Shown here: piece by piece, positions 1 to 11,686 of the stretch
Layout: every line of letters starts with the position of its first letter
How positions within the stretch are numbered: the first letter of the stretch is position 1
Assembly (NCBI GenBank): GCA_031835245.1
Contig: JAVKOQ010000025.1
Span: 241,001 to 305,000, forward strand
Direction of reading: 5' to 3'
Source of the DNA: Balamuthia mandrillaris
Taxonomy: Eukaryota; Discosea; Longamoebia; Balamuthiidae
DNA length: 64,000 nucleotides
Notes under the pieces: model-generated
The model's database searches: none
What the model saw: the letters and a program-made list of their open reading frames with translations, nothing else
What the model was told of the DNA's origin: nothing
Made by a program: the position numbers and the translations under genes

Positions 1-41
1 CTTAAAAAACAAACACTTTGATTAACACAAACAAAAAAAAG

Positions 42-1934
42 CTCTCCTTCTCAGACAAAAGTTTGCGGCTGCAAAAGCAGGTGAAAGCCTTCATGGAGGA
101 ACATGTCTTTCCCAGTGAGAAGGTTTATGAAGAACAGCTAGACAGCGGTCTCTCTCGCTGGACCGTCCCTCCCATCATGGAAGAGTTGAAAGCCAAAGCC
201 AAGGTATGCCTACCACCATTTTCGGTTTCTTCTTCTCTCTTTCTGTTCTGCACTCTTCATCTTCTCGTTCTCCTCTCTGTTCTTTGCTCTGTCCTCTGCT
301 TCTTTCATTCTCTTCATTTCTCGTCTCTTCTCTCATTCTCGCGTGCTCTCTGCTCTCTGCTCTGCGTTCGGTTCTCGTGTTCACTCGTATTGCTCGTTCG
401 CTGCTCCTCTTTTGTCTCTTCTCTCATTCTTATTCTTTTCATATATTCAAAACGAGACAGGCAGCAGGACTATGGAACCTCTTCCTGCCGGACTCCATTC
501 ACGGCGCAGGTCTCAGCAACTTTGACTACGCCCCACTGGCAGAGCTGATGGGCCGCTCCTTCATCGGCCCCGAGGTGTTCAACTGCTCCGCTCCCGACAC
601 CGGCAACATGGAAGTGCTGGTTCGCTATGGCACGCCCGAGCAGCAAGAGAAATGGTTGAAGCCATTGCTGGCTGGCGAGATACGCTCTTGTTTTGGCATG
701 ACAGAACCTGAAGTGGTTCGTAGCCCTTTCGAGAAACGAAGCGAAACGGGAGAATAATTTGTGGTTTGTGTTTTTTTGTGATGGAAAGGCGTCTTCAGAT
801 GCGACAAATATAAGAGCCAGCATACAGCGTGAAGGCGACGAATATGTTATCAACGGACGCAAATGGTGGAGCTCTGGTCTCTTCTCTCTTCTCATTTCTT
901 TGCTTTTCTCTCGAAACCCTTTGGTTTAAGATACTAACCCTTTGATTGTTCCTTTTATATAATGAAGGAGCGGGTGATCCTCGTTGTAAACTTATTATAC
1001 TGATGGGCAAGACTTCCACTACAGGCGATATTCACAAACAACAGTCGATGATCCTTGTCCCTATGGATGCACCCGGCGTTAAAATTCTTCGCCACCTTTC
1101 AGTGTTTGGCTATGACGATGCTCCTCATGGTCACATGGAAATAGAGTTCAAAGTACTCCCTCATCTCTGTCTCTCTGTCTCTCTCTGTCTCTCTCTCTGT
1201 CTCTCTCTCTCTGTCTCTCTCTGTCTCTCTCTCTGTCTCTCTCTCTGTCTCTCTCTGTCTCTCTCTCCTGCTTTCCGTGCGCTTTTTCTTTTCATTGACA
1301 AATGCAAATCATAAATTTTAAAAAAAAGAACGTAAGAGTACCTGCCAGCAACATTCTCTTGGGCGAAGGTAGAGGCTTCGAGATAGCACAAGGTCGTCTC
1401 GGCCCCGGCCGCATTCACCACTGCATGCGCAGCATCGGTCTGGCCGAACGCTGCCTTGAGGCCCTTTGCGATCGCGTAATGAGCCGCACCGCCTTTGGCA
1501 AGCTCCTGGCTCAACAAGGAACCATCCTCCAGGACATTGCCCTCTCTCGCCAGGAGATAGACCAAGCTCGTCTGCTCACGTTGAAAGCGGCTCATTTGAT
1601 GGATACGGTCGGCAACAAAGTAGCCAGAGACTACATTGCGATGATCAAGGTGGTAGCTCCAAACATGGCCTGCCGCGTGGCGGATAGGGCTATTCAGGCG
1701 CATGGAGGAGCTGGCGTTTGTCAAGACTTTTTCTTGGCGCGGGCTTATGCTGGTCTTCGCACGTTACGAATTGCTGGTAACCTTTTTCTCCCCTCTTCTT
1801 TACGTTGTCTCCTTCGTCAGCAAGCAACCTTTTCTTTTTAACGTTTTCCATTTTTCAAAGACGGACCGGATGAAGTGCATCTTAGAACAGTGGCACTGTT
1901 GGAGTTGAGAAAGAGAAAGAACGCAAAGCTTTGA
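42..1934 (+). CDS. Acyl-CoA dehydrogenase, ACAD10/11 type (5' partial)
   Basis: This is the dehydrogenase domain of an ACAD10/11-like flavoprotein that oxidises acyl-CoA. Six exons join in frame: about 42-203, 461-715, 789-876, 968-1152, 1329-1776 and 1861-1934. Family landmarks are MTEPEVASSDATN (FAD/substrate loop), [29 protein letters not shown], the helix QAHGGAGV, and the terminal [17 protein letters not shown]. The protein ends in NAKL; AKL is an accepted variant of the peroxisomal PTS1 signal, so a peroxisomal location is inferred. No start codon lies in the window. The first visible exon probably begins after AAAAAAAAG at 41, and any N-terminal kinase-like domain of ACAD10/11 would lie upstream. 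The intron at 1153-1328 holds a TCTCTG repeat. The stop is only 38 bp from the stop of the opposing gene. Confidence 0.9.
1163..1266 (+). repeat. (TCTCTG/TC)n microsatellite in intron
   Basis: A pyrimidine-only run of TCTCTGTC-type units lies inside the fourth visible intron of the acyl-CoA dehydrogenase gene. It is pyrimidine-rich on the coding strand, like most intronic repeats in this window. Confidence 0.9.
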
Positions 1935-1972
1935 AAGAGAATCATTTGTACTAGAACGTTATAGACAGAAGC

Positions 1973-3661
1973 TCAGGCTTTGGTGGTCTTCTTTTTCTTT
2001 TGCTTCTCTTCTTCCTCTTCCTCTTCCTCCTCCTCTTCCTCTTCCTCTGCGCCTTTTTCCTTTTTCTCCTTATTCTTTTCTTCTTCACGTTTTCTCTTCT
2101 CTCCTCCTTCCTCTTTCTCCTTCGTCATCACTGCTTTCAGGTCGATGCATCTGTTCCTCTCCTCAGAGCCCCACCCCGGAATGGTTACCAGTATGGCAAC
2201 CGCTTGGTAGTCGTTCTCCAAGTGACCGGGCTCGTTGCCGTAGACGACTCTCTTCGCAGCAAACTCCGCCCATGCCGACCTGCGCACCTTGTTCACCCAA
2301 GTCACTCTGCCGTTATCATCAGGAATGGTATGTATCACTATGTCCCGTTCGTCGTGGCTGTCGATGTGGGGCTCGTAAAAATGGGCCAAAAGAGAGTAAG
2401 CTCCTTTAGTTGGGGTGAAGTTCTCCTCATCCTCCTCTTTCTTGCTGTCTCCTCCCTTTTTCGCTTTCTCTCTGGCCAACTCTTTCCTCATTTCATCGTT
2501 GTCATAGACAGGGGCCACCTTGACTGACAGGCCCAATACCGAGGCGATGGCGAAGAGCACGGCATCAGCTCCTTTCAGAATGGAAGCCATTCTCTTGTTG
2601 TAGAGATGCCATGTGTGAGGATACAAGTGCTGACAGGCAAAGCCCAACATCCCTCCATCTTTCATGAAGGCAGCACAGCTCAGCGCCTCCAAGAAGCTGT
2701 TGCGAAGAGGCAGAGGCACCATCTCTGTCAAGAAGGAGAACCTTCCTTGGTCCTTTAGGTCATCCCACGGATTCTCTGCGGGGTGCCTGTACTTTTGCAT
2801 GTGTTTGTCTTTGTTTTGTTTGTCACACTCACTTCCAAGATAGCATTCCGGCTTGTCCTGTGGTTTGTCCCATGTGGCCTTGTTTGCGTCGTCCTTCTCA
2901 ATCGCATAAAGGTTGTAGGTGATGGTGACCCGATGGCCATCCGTGACAGGGAGGATCTCGTGCTCACAGTCTGAGTAAAACGCTGCCCATCGCATTTGGT
3001 TTGGGGCTTCTGCCGTCGAACTCCAATCCACCACCACTTGGTCTTGTCTCGAGCCAGAAGAAGCTGAAGAGGAGGAGGAGGAAGAGGAGGAAGAAGCTGC
3101 AGAAGAAAGGGGATGGTGAACAATGAGCTCACCACCAGAGAACACGGTGGGCAGGCAGACCACCAAAGAGCCAAACATGTCAGGGGAGCGAGGGGTGTCC
3201 ACATGGCTCTTGAACCGTCCCCCTGGCCCGTACACATTCAGCTTGTAAGTCTCCAGGCGGATGGCCCTGGCCTCCGGCATCATGGCTCGATGGATGTCCT
3301 CTGCGATGAGCGCTTCGCAAGGGTGGAAGTCCAGAGCAAAGTGAGAGGCATCCAATTTGAGGGCGTCTCGGTAGTCCTTGTCCAGCACCTCCTCCCTCCC
3401 TCTTCCAAACGTCGCTTTGGAACAAGCTGTTAGCAGAGGTTTCAGTTCTTGTTGTTGCTCTGCCGACTCAACAGGGAAAGTTGCGACGTGGGGTTGAGAG
3501 GTGGAGTCTCGAAAGTAGAGGTGGAGGCGGTCATTCGGGAGGTTGACGGCGCCAGTGCAGCAGAAGCGAGCCTGGATGCTGGCTGCCATTGTGGCCAGCG
3601 TCGAGAGCAAGACATTCTCAGCAAGCGTGCTGAGGGTAGGCAGTTCTTCCGCTCCTTCCAT
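1973..3661 (-). CDS. 2-oxoglutarate/Fe(II)-dependent oxygenase-like protein
   Basis: A single-exon, 562-residue protein. The middle part has the jelly-roll signature of 2OG-Fe(II) dioxygenases. H153-x-D155 (KSHVDTPRS) and H234 (DCEHEI) would bind iron, and R244 in GHRVTITYNLY would bind 2-oxoglutarate. The strand after HVD (GSLVVCLPTVFSGGELIVHH) is typical of the prolyl-hydroxylase-like branch seen in fungi and amoebae. A poly-Ser stretch at about 188-203 interrupts the fold between the first and second iron ligands. The last 50 or so residues are a Lys/Glu-rich tail that could act in nuclear localisation. The substrate cannot be told from sequence. The ATG at 3659-3661 is the first in the frame; no intron is needed. 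Confidence 0.8.
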   Translation of the reverse strand: MEGAEELPTLSTLAENVLLSTLATMAASIQARFCCTGAVNLPNDRLHLYFRDSTSQPHVATFPVESAEQQQELKPLLTACSKATFGRGREEVLDKDYRDALKLDASHFALDFHPCEALIAEDIHRAMMPEARAIRLETYKLNVYGPGGRFKSHVDTPRSPDMFGSLVVCLPTVFSGGELIVHHPLSSAASSSSSSSSSSASSGSRQDQVVVDWSSTAEAPNQMRWAAFYSDCEHEILPVTDGHRVTITYNLYAIEKDDANKATWDKPQDKPECYLGSECDKQNKDKHMQKYRHPAENPWDDLKDQGRFSFLTEMVPLPLRNSFLEALSCAAFMKDGGMLGFACQHLYPHTWHLYNKRMASILKGADAVLFAIASVLGLSVKVAPVYDNDEMRKELAREKAKKGGDSKKEEDEENFTPTKGAYSLLAHFYEPHIDSHDERDIVIHTIPDDNGRVTWVNKVRRSAWAEFAAKRVVYGNEPGHLENDYQAVAILVTIPGWGSEERNRCIDLKAVMTKEKEEGGEKRKREEEKNKEKKEKGAEEEEEEEEEEEEEEKQKKKKTTKA

Positions 3662-3900
3662 GGTTGGTTGCTTTGGCCGCTGCTTTGTAGGTTGGTTTTA
3701 GCCAGGAAGAAAACCCTTGTTTTTTGTCTTCTAAGTTTTAAATTAATATAATAGAAAACTTTTTGGATTTCGAGGAATATTTTAGCAATCGGTTCGACTC
3801 CCAACGTAGGACCTTTGTTTTTTTAAAAAAATAATAAATAAATAAAAAAATAAATAAAAAATAAAAAATAAAAATGAAACCGGATTTTTATTTTGTTGCT

Positions 3901-5454
3901 TTAGAGGAGCTCCTCGTCGCTCTCTTCCTGGTCGCTGGCGACGGGCAGCTTGGTCAACACCCTCTTGATGTAGTCCGTCAGCTCCTTGGCCTCCTTCTTG
4001 TCCACGCCGCCGGAGACGTAGCTCTGCACCAGCTCGGCGCTTTCCTTCTCGCCCGCCGGGATCCGGAGCACGTGGAGAAGCGCCCTTTCCGCGGCCAATT
4101 TGACGGGCAGGGAGGAGCGATCCTTCACTCGGATCATCAGCGGGGGGATCACCAGAGAGACAAGAGTGGACATCGTCTCTGGGAAGGCTTTTGCCACCCT
4201 CTATTGGTTTTGTTGTAAAAAAAAAAAGAAGAGAAGAAAAAAAAAAAGCTTAAACATCACTGAATAAACAAAACGAAAAGGTGAAACGGAAAGGAACCTT
4301 GATGGCATTGATGGAGGTGCTCTTGACTTCGTTGATGGGATCGCCGCTGGCCTTGGCGAGGAGGGGCATGTACTCCTCCACTGCAGCGCGGAAGATTGGG
4401 GAATGCTGCCCCTCATGCTTACCGCTTCGTAGAATGAGCTTGGCGCTGCATTCCAACGCTGTTCGCTTTATGTTAACCTGCACAGACAAAGAGTTTCGGT
4501 CAATATAGGCAACAACAAAAAAGCAAGCGAGAAAAGGAGAGGGGATGAGGGTTTTGAATAAGCCTCCGTGGTAGTGACAAAGAAACGAAATATCATCATT
4601 ACATCGTAAATCATGTCCTTCTTTTTCATCATTGACAAAATAAAACAAAAAAGAAAAAAGAAAAACGAAAGCAAAGAATAAGAAAAAAGCACAAACCTTA
4701 TCTTCTCTCAAACAAACGCGAACTTGCGCGTTAATAAGATGGTAGAGCTCCTCGTTGGCGACCAACCTGTCGAAGGCGTATCGAATGAGGTACAACACCG
4801 TCAGGATGTAGCTATGACGGAGCTTCCACTCCAACACACCTTCCAGAGAGAGCTCCGTTCGGACGAGGTTTTCAAAGAGACTGTCGGTTGTGTATTTACC
4901 GTAGGCTGCCAAAGAACGAGCAACCACGTCCCTTACGTTTTCTGCATTGGTTTTTTTTGTTTAAAATAAGGAAAGAGTCAAACAAACACAAAGAAATAGT
5001 CAGACAAGAGACTGCCGCAAAAAATTTACCTTCTTCATCGCCCAACAAGTCCAAAAGAGTGATGCCAGCTTTGTTAAGAACGGATTCGTTGATCTTGTCT
5101 CCAGCCGAAAGGAGGACGCTCTGCAGCGCCTTCAGCGTGGCCAGCTGCACTCCGCCTTTGTTCTCGCTGATGCCGGCCAAAAGGTCGGTCACCAGAGGGT
5201 CCACTCTTGTGTGCATTCCCATCAACTTGCCCAACGCTGATGCTGCTTCATCTCTGACCTCCTGGAAATATTAATGCAGAAAAATGGAAATAGAAAAGAG
5301 TGTTTAAGAAAGGAACACAAAATAAGAGGAAAGAAAAGAAATTAAGATAAAAGTAAAAGGGATCAGTTTTAAAAAGCTCGTTTCGTGAATCAACACCATT
5401 TTTCAGCGTGGAGTGATTATTTGTTTTGTTCATCATTCAAAAAAAAAAACTCAC

Positions 5455-5490
<36 letters not shown>

Positions 5491-8348
5491 CATACACAAA
5501 AACAATGAAGGGAAGAAGAAAAAACAAAAAAAAAACGTACGGCAGATGAATCATTAAGAGCACGGACAAACGTGGTCTGCAGCTGCGGCAAGAACGGCTT
5601 CAACATGACACCTCCTCTCGTCAACAACAGGCTGAGCGTCTTCAGGATAGCCGACTTGACGTTTCCAGGGAAGCGATCCGCTACGATACGGATCAGCGGA
5701 CCGGTGATCTTCACCACGTAGGGCTTCAAGGCGTCCATGGAGGTCAGCAGGATGACATCACCCAGGGCAGAGGCGCTGCTGGCTCTGACATCAGCGCTGC
5801 CGTACATAAGACCTTGCAGGAGAATGGGGAGCACCGAGTCCAGGCCTTTCTTCAGACAGAAACCTGGCAAGTAGTCTTTGCCCTCCTTGCGGAGGTCTTC
5901 CTCCACGTATCCCAAGTACTTGCGTATGTCCTCCACGTGGTTTGGCTGTACTTTCTTATCGATCGACTGCATTTGCTGATTAGTACTCTTGAGGAAGAAG
6001 GGTAAGGAAAAAAGAAGCAAGAACGCACGTTGGTAAGTTTGCCAAGAGCTTCGGCCGCGCTGGTTTGCACTTCAACGGAGGGATCGTTCATCATGGTGAG
6101 CAACGTTTTGATTTCGATGGGAATGAACGAGGCTATATCTTGTCCACTTTCAGCACAATAACTGCCAATAAGCTCCGCTGCGCCACTGCGGTAACTCTCC
6201 TGTGACACATTATTTCAAAAATTAGACACCAATAAAGGAAAAATACAGAATAAAATAACAAAAAAGCGAAACTACCTGTGGATCAGTGGCCAGTTTGTTA
6301 AGGTCAGAGAAGAGTAAATGCATGCCATCTTTTTTGACGCACAAGCACACTTGCTTGGCTGAGTGCAGAGCCTCCGCCTTGGCGGCCTCTTGCTCCGGCT
6401 CGCTGAGGTTCTCCAGGCCTGCTCCTGACATGGCGTTAAGCAGAGCTGGCAACACCAGAGACAGATGTTGGTAGAGCGCTGAGCCTGAAACCTCTGCCAA
6501 GGAGCTGAGCGCCTTGGCATTGAATGGCCTGCAAGGAAGAAAACAAGATGAGTGAAAGGATCGCTCGACAACAAACACTAAGGAAAAGGTACGTGATGGG
6601 AGGTCGAGTGAGCTTGGGCAGCAGGAAGGGAAGTATTATTTGAGCACGCAGAGTGAGAATTTGACGCAGGCCATCCAAAGCATAGTCGGAAAGCTCGTCG
6701 TTCTAGATTGAACATAAAGAGATTAAGGATTAGTGGCGAGCCATTGATTATTCATTTGTGACTATATTACCTCCAAGGCGTTGATGAGGCCAGGCAAGAT
6801 TTCGTCGATGGCCCGTCCGCCAACACTACTGTACAACCGGTCAAATGCCTTCGCTGCCGCTTCTCGCACTTCTTCAAGCCTGTTTGTTTTCCGTTAATAG
6901 TGTTGGGTGAGAGGAGGTGGAGAGAGAACAGGAGAGAAAGCCTAGAGAGGGGGGCAGATCGTAACTCGTCACACAGAGCCTTCTGAACGGAAGGCAACAG
7001 GATGGGCAGGTAATTAACAAGATCGGTGGGGGTAGCGGAGGCAGTAACCTCGCTGAGACCCAGGCACACTCCTTGCCTTGTGTTTGCATCGCCAGTCGCC
7101 AAGCCCTATGACAGAAGACGCAAGAGAAAATAAAATAAGGAAAAATAAATAAAGCAAAAGAACGAATTTGCGTTGATTGAAAAAATAACCTTCTCAAGCG
7201 TGGGAATGATTTCGGGCAGCACGCGGTCTCCAAGTTTCCCAACCAAATCTCCCAATGTCTTTCCAGCCACTGAATGCATGTTAGTTTGTTTTCAAAGAAT
7301 AAAATAAAATAAAATAAAAAACATGTACATTGACGTCTCTCTGTGTTGGTATTGCCCAAACTTTGGATGATGTTTTGCATCAGTTCGGGAATAATTTGAC
7401 GCAGGGTGGCTGGAGTGTTGTCGACAACGGTCTTCCACACCATGAGGGCGCGTTGTCGCACTGTTTGGGTGGAATCTGCACGAAGCATATAAAGGCGGGA
7501 CAAGATTTGTCCTCTCTGTTTCTTAGTCAGCGCTCGCGATAATACTGTTTGGAAAATTAGGTTGGTCAAATTCATACGGAGTAAAGAAATGACGATAGAA
7601 AAGAAAAGATACCTTTAGTAGATCCCTCTTCACCCTTACTCATTATGTGGAAGAGCAAGTCTCCCAGAAGCATCACAGAGGATTGACGAATGCGCCAGTT
7701 GATGTGGAACAAACCATCCAACAGAGAAGGAAGCATAATGTCCAACGCCTCCGTCGCGTATTGGGTAACGATGGATTGACCAGCCCTCATAGCCACATCT
7801 CGTACCATTTCTGCCCAAATGAAAGAGAAAAGAATTAGGATGAAAATGAGAAAAAGCAACGCCAAGCACCGATAATAAAGCAAGCCACTAACCAGTTTCA
7901 TCAGCAAGACCTTGCAAAATGGCTGGAAGAACTTCGCCCAGGTAAGACTCGAATTGCTCACCCAAAGCACCAGGCAGATAAACAAACAGACTGATAAAGC
8001 CCTCACGCACATGGGGTCTAGCGTCATCGATGCCTTTCTGAATGCTGGGCATGAGCTCATCGAACTTGCTCTCATCAGAACCAGCCAACACCTCGCTCAA
8101 CGCCTGAGCTGCACCAGAACGTTCCACAGTACCGGCATCCGATTCCATCGTTTGCAGCAGCCAAGGAATGAGGTCCTTGAAGTGCTCCTCGCCAATGCCC
8201 TGCACCAAAGTGCCCAAGGCTTTCGCGGCCACTGCTCGTACGTCGGGTATGGGATCGCAGACAATGGCTTTGAGGTTGGGCACCAACACCTCCAGGTAAG
8301 GGATAAGGTCCTTTTGTTCCGTCAACGAGCACATGTTGCCTACAATCT

Positions 8349-8383
<35 letters not shown>

Positions 8384-11300
8384 GATGAGATAAAAGCATG
8401 ATATATTGAATGAAAGCAAAAAAAGAGTTTACCTGTGCTGACTTCTTTTTTACTTCAGTCTTGCGGTCGCTAAGACCCCTAGTAAGGACAGGCATGACAA
8501 GTGCGAGAGAGGGCACATCGATCACGTGAATAAAGGATGTGCCCAACAGAGCGTCAAGAGCAGGTATGGTGCCAGTATCCGGATTGTAGATGGCTTGCAG
8601 CAAGATTGGAATAAGTCCTTGGATTTCTGGATTCTGAATCACTGATCCAATGTTCTATGTTTGGTTTGGGGGGGGGGGGACAAAATTAAGAAATAAACAA
8701 AAAAAAAAGAAGGAAGGAAGCAAGAAAGAAAGAAAACGCACATCCAGTGCCGTTCGAGCAGCTTCTACAACTTTAGCATGGGTGTCGGTAAGAACAGTGC
8801 TCAATTTAGGGACAATAGTAGGTAAACAGGAAGATAACTGCTTAGGATTACAGAACGCCATTGTGCCCAACAACTCCACGCTTGCCTAGAATGAAAAGCA
8901 AGCAAGTCAACCTACATAGAAAAAACGCTAAGGGGAAAAAGATAGAGCAAAGACGATACCATTTTGGTTCGCCAGCTTTGAGAGCGATCATCCAAAGCTT
9001 TGAGCAGAGGAGGAAGCACAAATTTGACACCATGACCGCTAAGGTTGCCCATGATGCATCTGGCAGTATCATAGGTGGCGTCTCTTACCTCCGGGCTGTT
9101 GTCAGAGAAAGCAGATAGCAGCTTGGGCAAGATACGGATGACGTAAGGCTCAAATGATAGTTTCAACACATTGGTGAGAGTTTCAAACTTTTAAATTTAG
9201 AAAAAAAAAGGATTAGAAACGTTCAAGCAATCAACAGAAAAACTGGTGCGAGAGGGAAGTCTACCGCAAAGAGAGCGCCTTGTCGGGTGTTAGCATGTTT
9301 CTTGTTCTCAACCATGGTGGTAAGCTTAGTCACGATATTATACTGCTTCAAGGAAGGCACACCAATGCCTTTAACCACACCAGCAAGACCGAAGGCGGCA
9401 CCCTTGCGTTCGCCATAGCTGGCGCCTTTGCCCAGTCTCTCCAACAGAGACTCCACGATTCGTTTGCGCTCCTCCTCATCCTTGATATTCTTCATCAAGA
9501 ACGTCAAGCATTGAGAGACAGCTTTTTGAACAGGTTCGGAGGGAGTCTTCAACACGGCATTCAAACGATTCACAACGTCGTAAATTTTTTCCTTTTTTTT
9601 TTTTGGTTAATGAACCCAATGGAGAGCATCAACAAGGAAAGGAACGAAATAAGACGAACCTTGGCTCCTTCTGGATCCAAATGACGAGCAAGAGTACCCA
9701 TGAAGATTACTACAGATTCTCTTATCAGATCGCCGCGGTAGGAATTCTCTACATCAGGTTTGTCCAAGTATCCCTCCAAAATTGGCAACAGCAGAGACAG
9801 GTACTCCTTTCCTTGTTCTGCAATGATGCTCATTCCCGCCTGAAATTTTAATTGGCCAGAAACAAAAATAAAACATTAAAACAACGAACACTTAAAGCAA
9901 GAACAGAAGAGAAGAAATGAGAATCGAAATGATCGGAGTTTACCTGTGTGGCGTGATCTCGTACAAGCTCATCTTCATCAGCGAGAGGCTCAGCAATCAA
10001 GAAACGGAAGATGGAGGGAATGGTCTTTTGCTCCACCACATGAGCGCAGGCACCCAAAGCAAGACACACCCCGCTTCGCATGTCAGCAGAATAGACCTTC
10101 ACCTCTCTGCAATAGTGCTCTCAGTATGGGGCGCATAATCGTGTCAAAACATTTATGTTTTAGTTACTTACTGTTTAGGTTCTTCCTTCATGATATCTTC
10201 TAGCGTTGTTGGCAATCTACCTTGCGCCAAAGCGGGATGCATACGATCATCTTGAGGTGGAGGAGGCACCTAGTCATAGAAGAGAGACAGTAAGAAAACA
10301 GGTCAGAGAGAAAGGAAGATATTGCAGATACGCACGTTTTCTTTGTAAAGTGCAAATAGTTTGGAAAAGATTTGTGAAGCCATGGCTGGGAATTGTTCGA
10401 TGGCAGCAGCAACAGCCCTAGCTGCCTGCCTTCGCACGTTCTCTGCCTTGGCAGCCAACACCCTAATCAAGTGATCCCACACGGCCGCATCGTTACTATG
10501 CAATCGCAATCCAGAACTCTCCCAGAGTTGGTTTGCCAATTGGCTGTTCTCCCCGGCTTCATCGCGAGTGCTATGCCACATACGTGCTTGAAGGTAGGGA
10601 TTATCTTGAGCCGACTCATCCAGCTCTGCCTCCGAGATGGCAGAGACATTGCGTAAGGCCTGCAAACAAGAGAGACGGATGTGAGCTTCGGGGTAGAGAA
10701 GCCCCTCCAACAGGGCATTCAGCTGGTTAGTCTCTAAGTGTTTGGCAAAGTCAAGGAGGCATTCGTGAGCGGCTGGGCGGAACTTGGCGGATACTTGCAT
10801 TTGATGGGTGAGTCCTCTGATGAACATGTCTGAGAAAGGCGCCGGCGGAATTGGTGCGTTTCTGTGGTTCACAGATTTCAAAAAACAAAAACAAAATGTG
10901 AGCATGATGCGGAGCGAAAAGATTACAAAAATAAAGAGGAGGGCGGACAGAAATTGTAAACCTGTGTTTTTGGAGGATGGTCATGGCTTGGCCTTGAGCC
11001 TCCAAAGCGAAAACATCCTCTCGCACCAAGGCAGCTTCAAGGATTGGCAAGTAAAAGCACATGGCAGCAGAGGATAACCTCTGGTGTTTAGGCAGTTCAG
11101 CAACAAAGCTGTGCATGTAAGAAATAACGGAAGTAAGAGCAGAAACTAAGCCTGTCTCTTCTTCAGATATTTCTTGACCTGTTTGATTGATGTTTTGTTT
11201 AACGTGAAAAGGACCCTGAACAAATAAAAGGGGTTTCACAAAACGTACCAGGAAGCGCTGGAATAAGAAAATCTTTGCCAAGATTGCCTGACTGGAAGAG

Positions 11301-11642
11301 ATACACAAGAGCATAACAAATCCTTAAACTAAGCAAACGAGAGAACTCAGGACAAGCCTTCTGTTCTTCTTGTTCCTCTGCTCCTTCATTCGCTGCCTCT
11401 GAGGTTGTCTGTGCCTCCAAAGTCAACGACTCAAGAGTTGGAATGACTCTCATGCAACGAGCGAGATCCTGCAGGGTCCGTTCGGCCTGCTCCCTCACTT
11501 CCTTGAAACGACCTGCTAACAAAGGCTTCAAGAAAGTAAACAATGTGGCTACCTCACTATGCAACTCCTAATTTTTATATTTTAGCAAAACGTAAAAAAA
11601 AGTAGATTAGAAAGGGAAAGAGAATAAAGAGAAAGAGAAGAG

Positions 11643-11686
<44 letters not shown>

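Noticed and set aside
3785-3815. GGTTCGACTCC, like a tRNA B-box
   Set aside because: The flanking stem does not pair and no A-box, anticodon arm or acceptor stem is found upstream.
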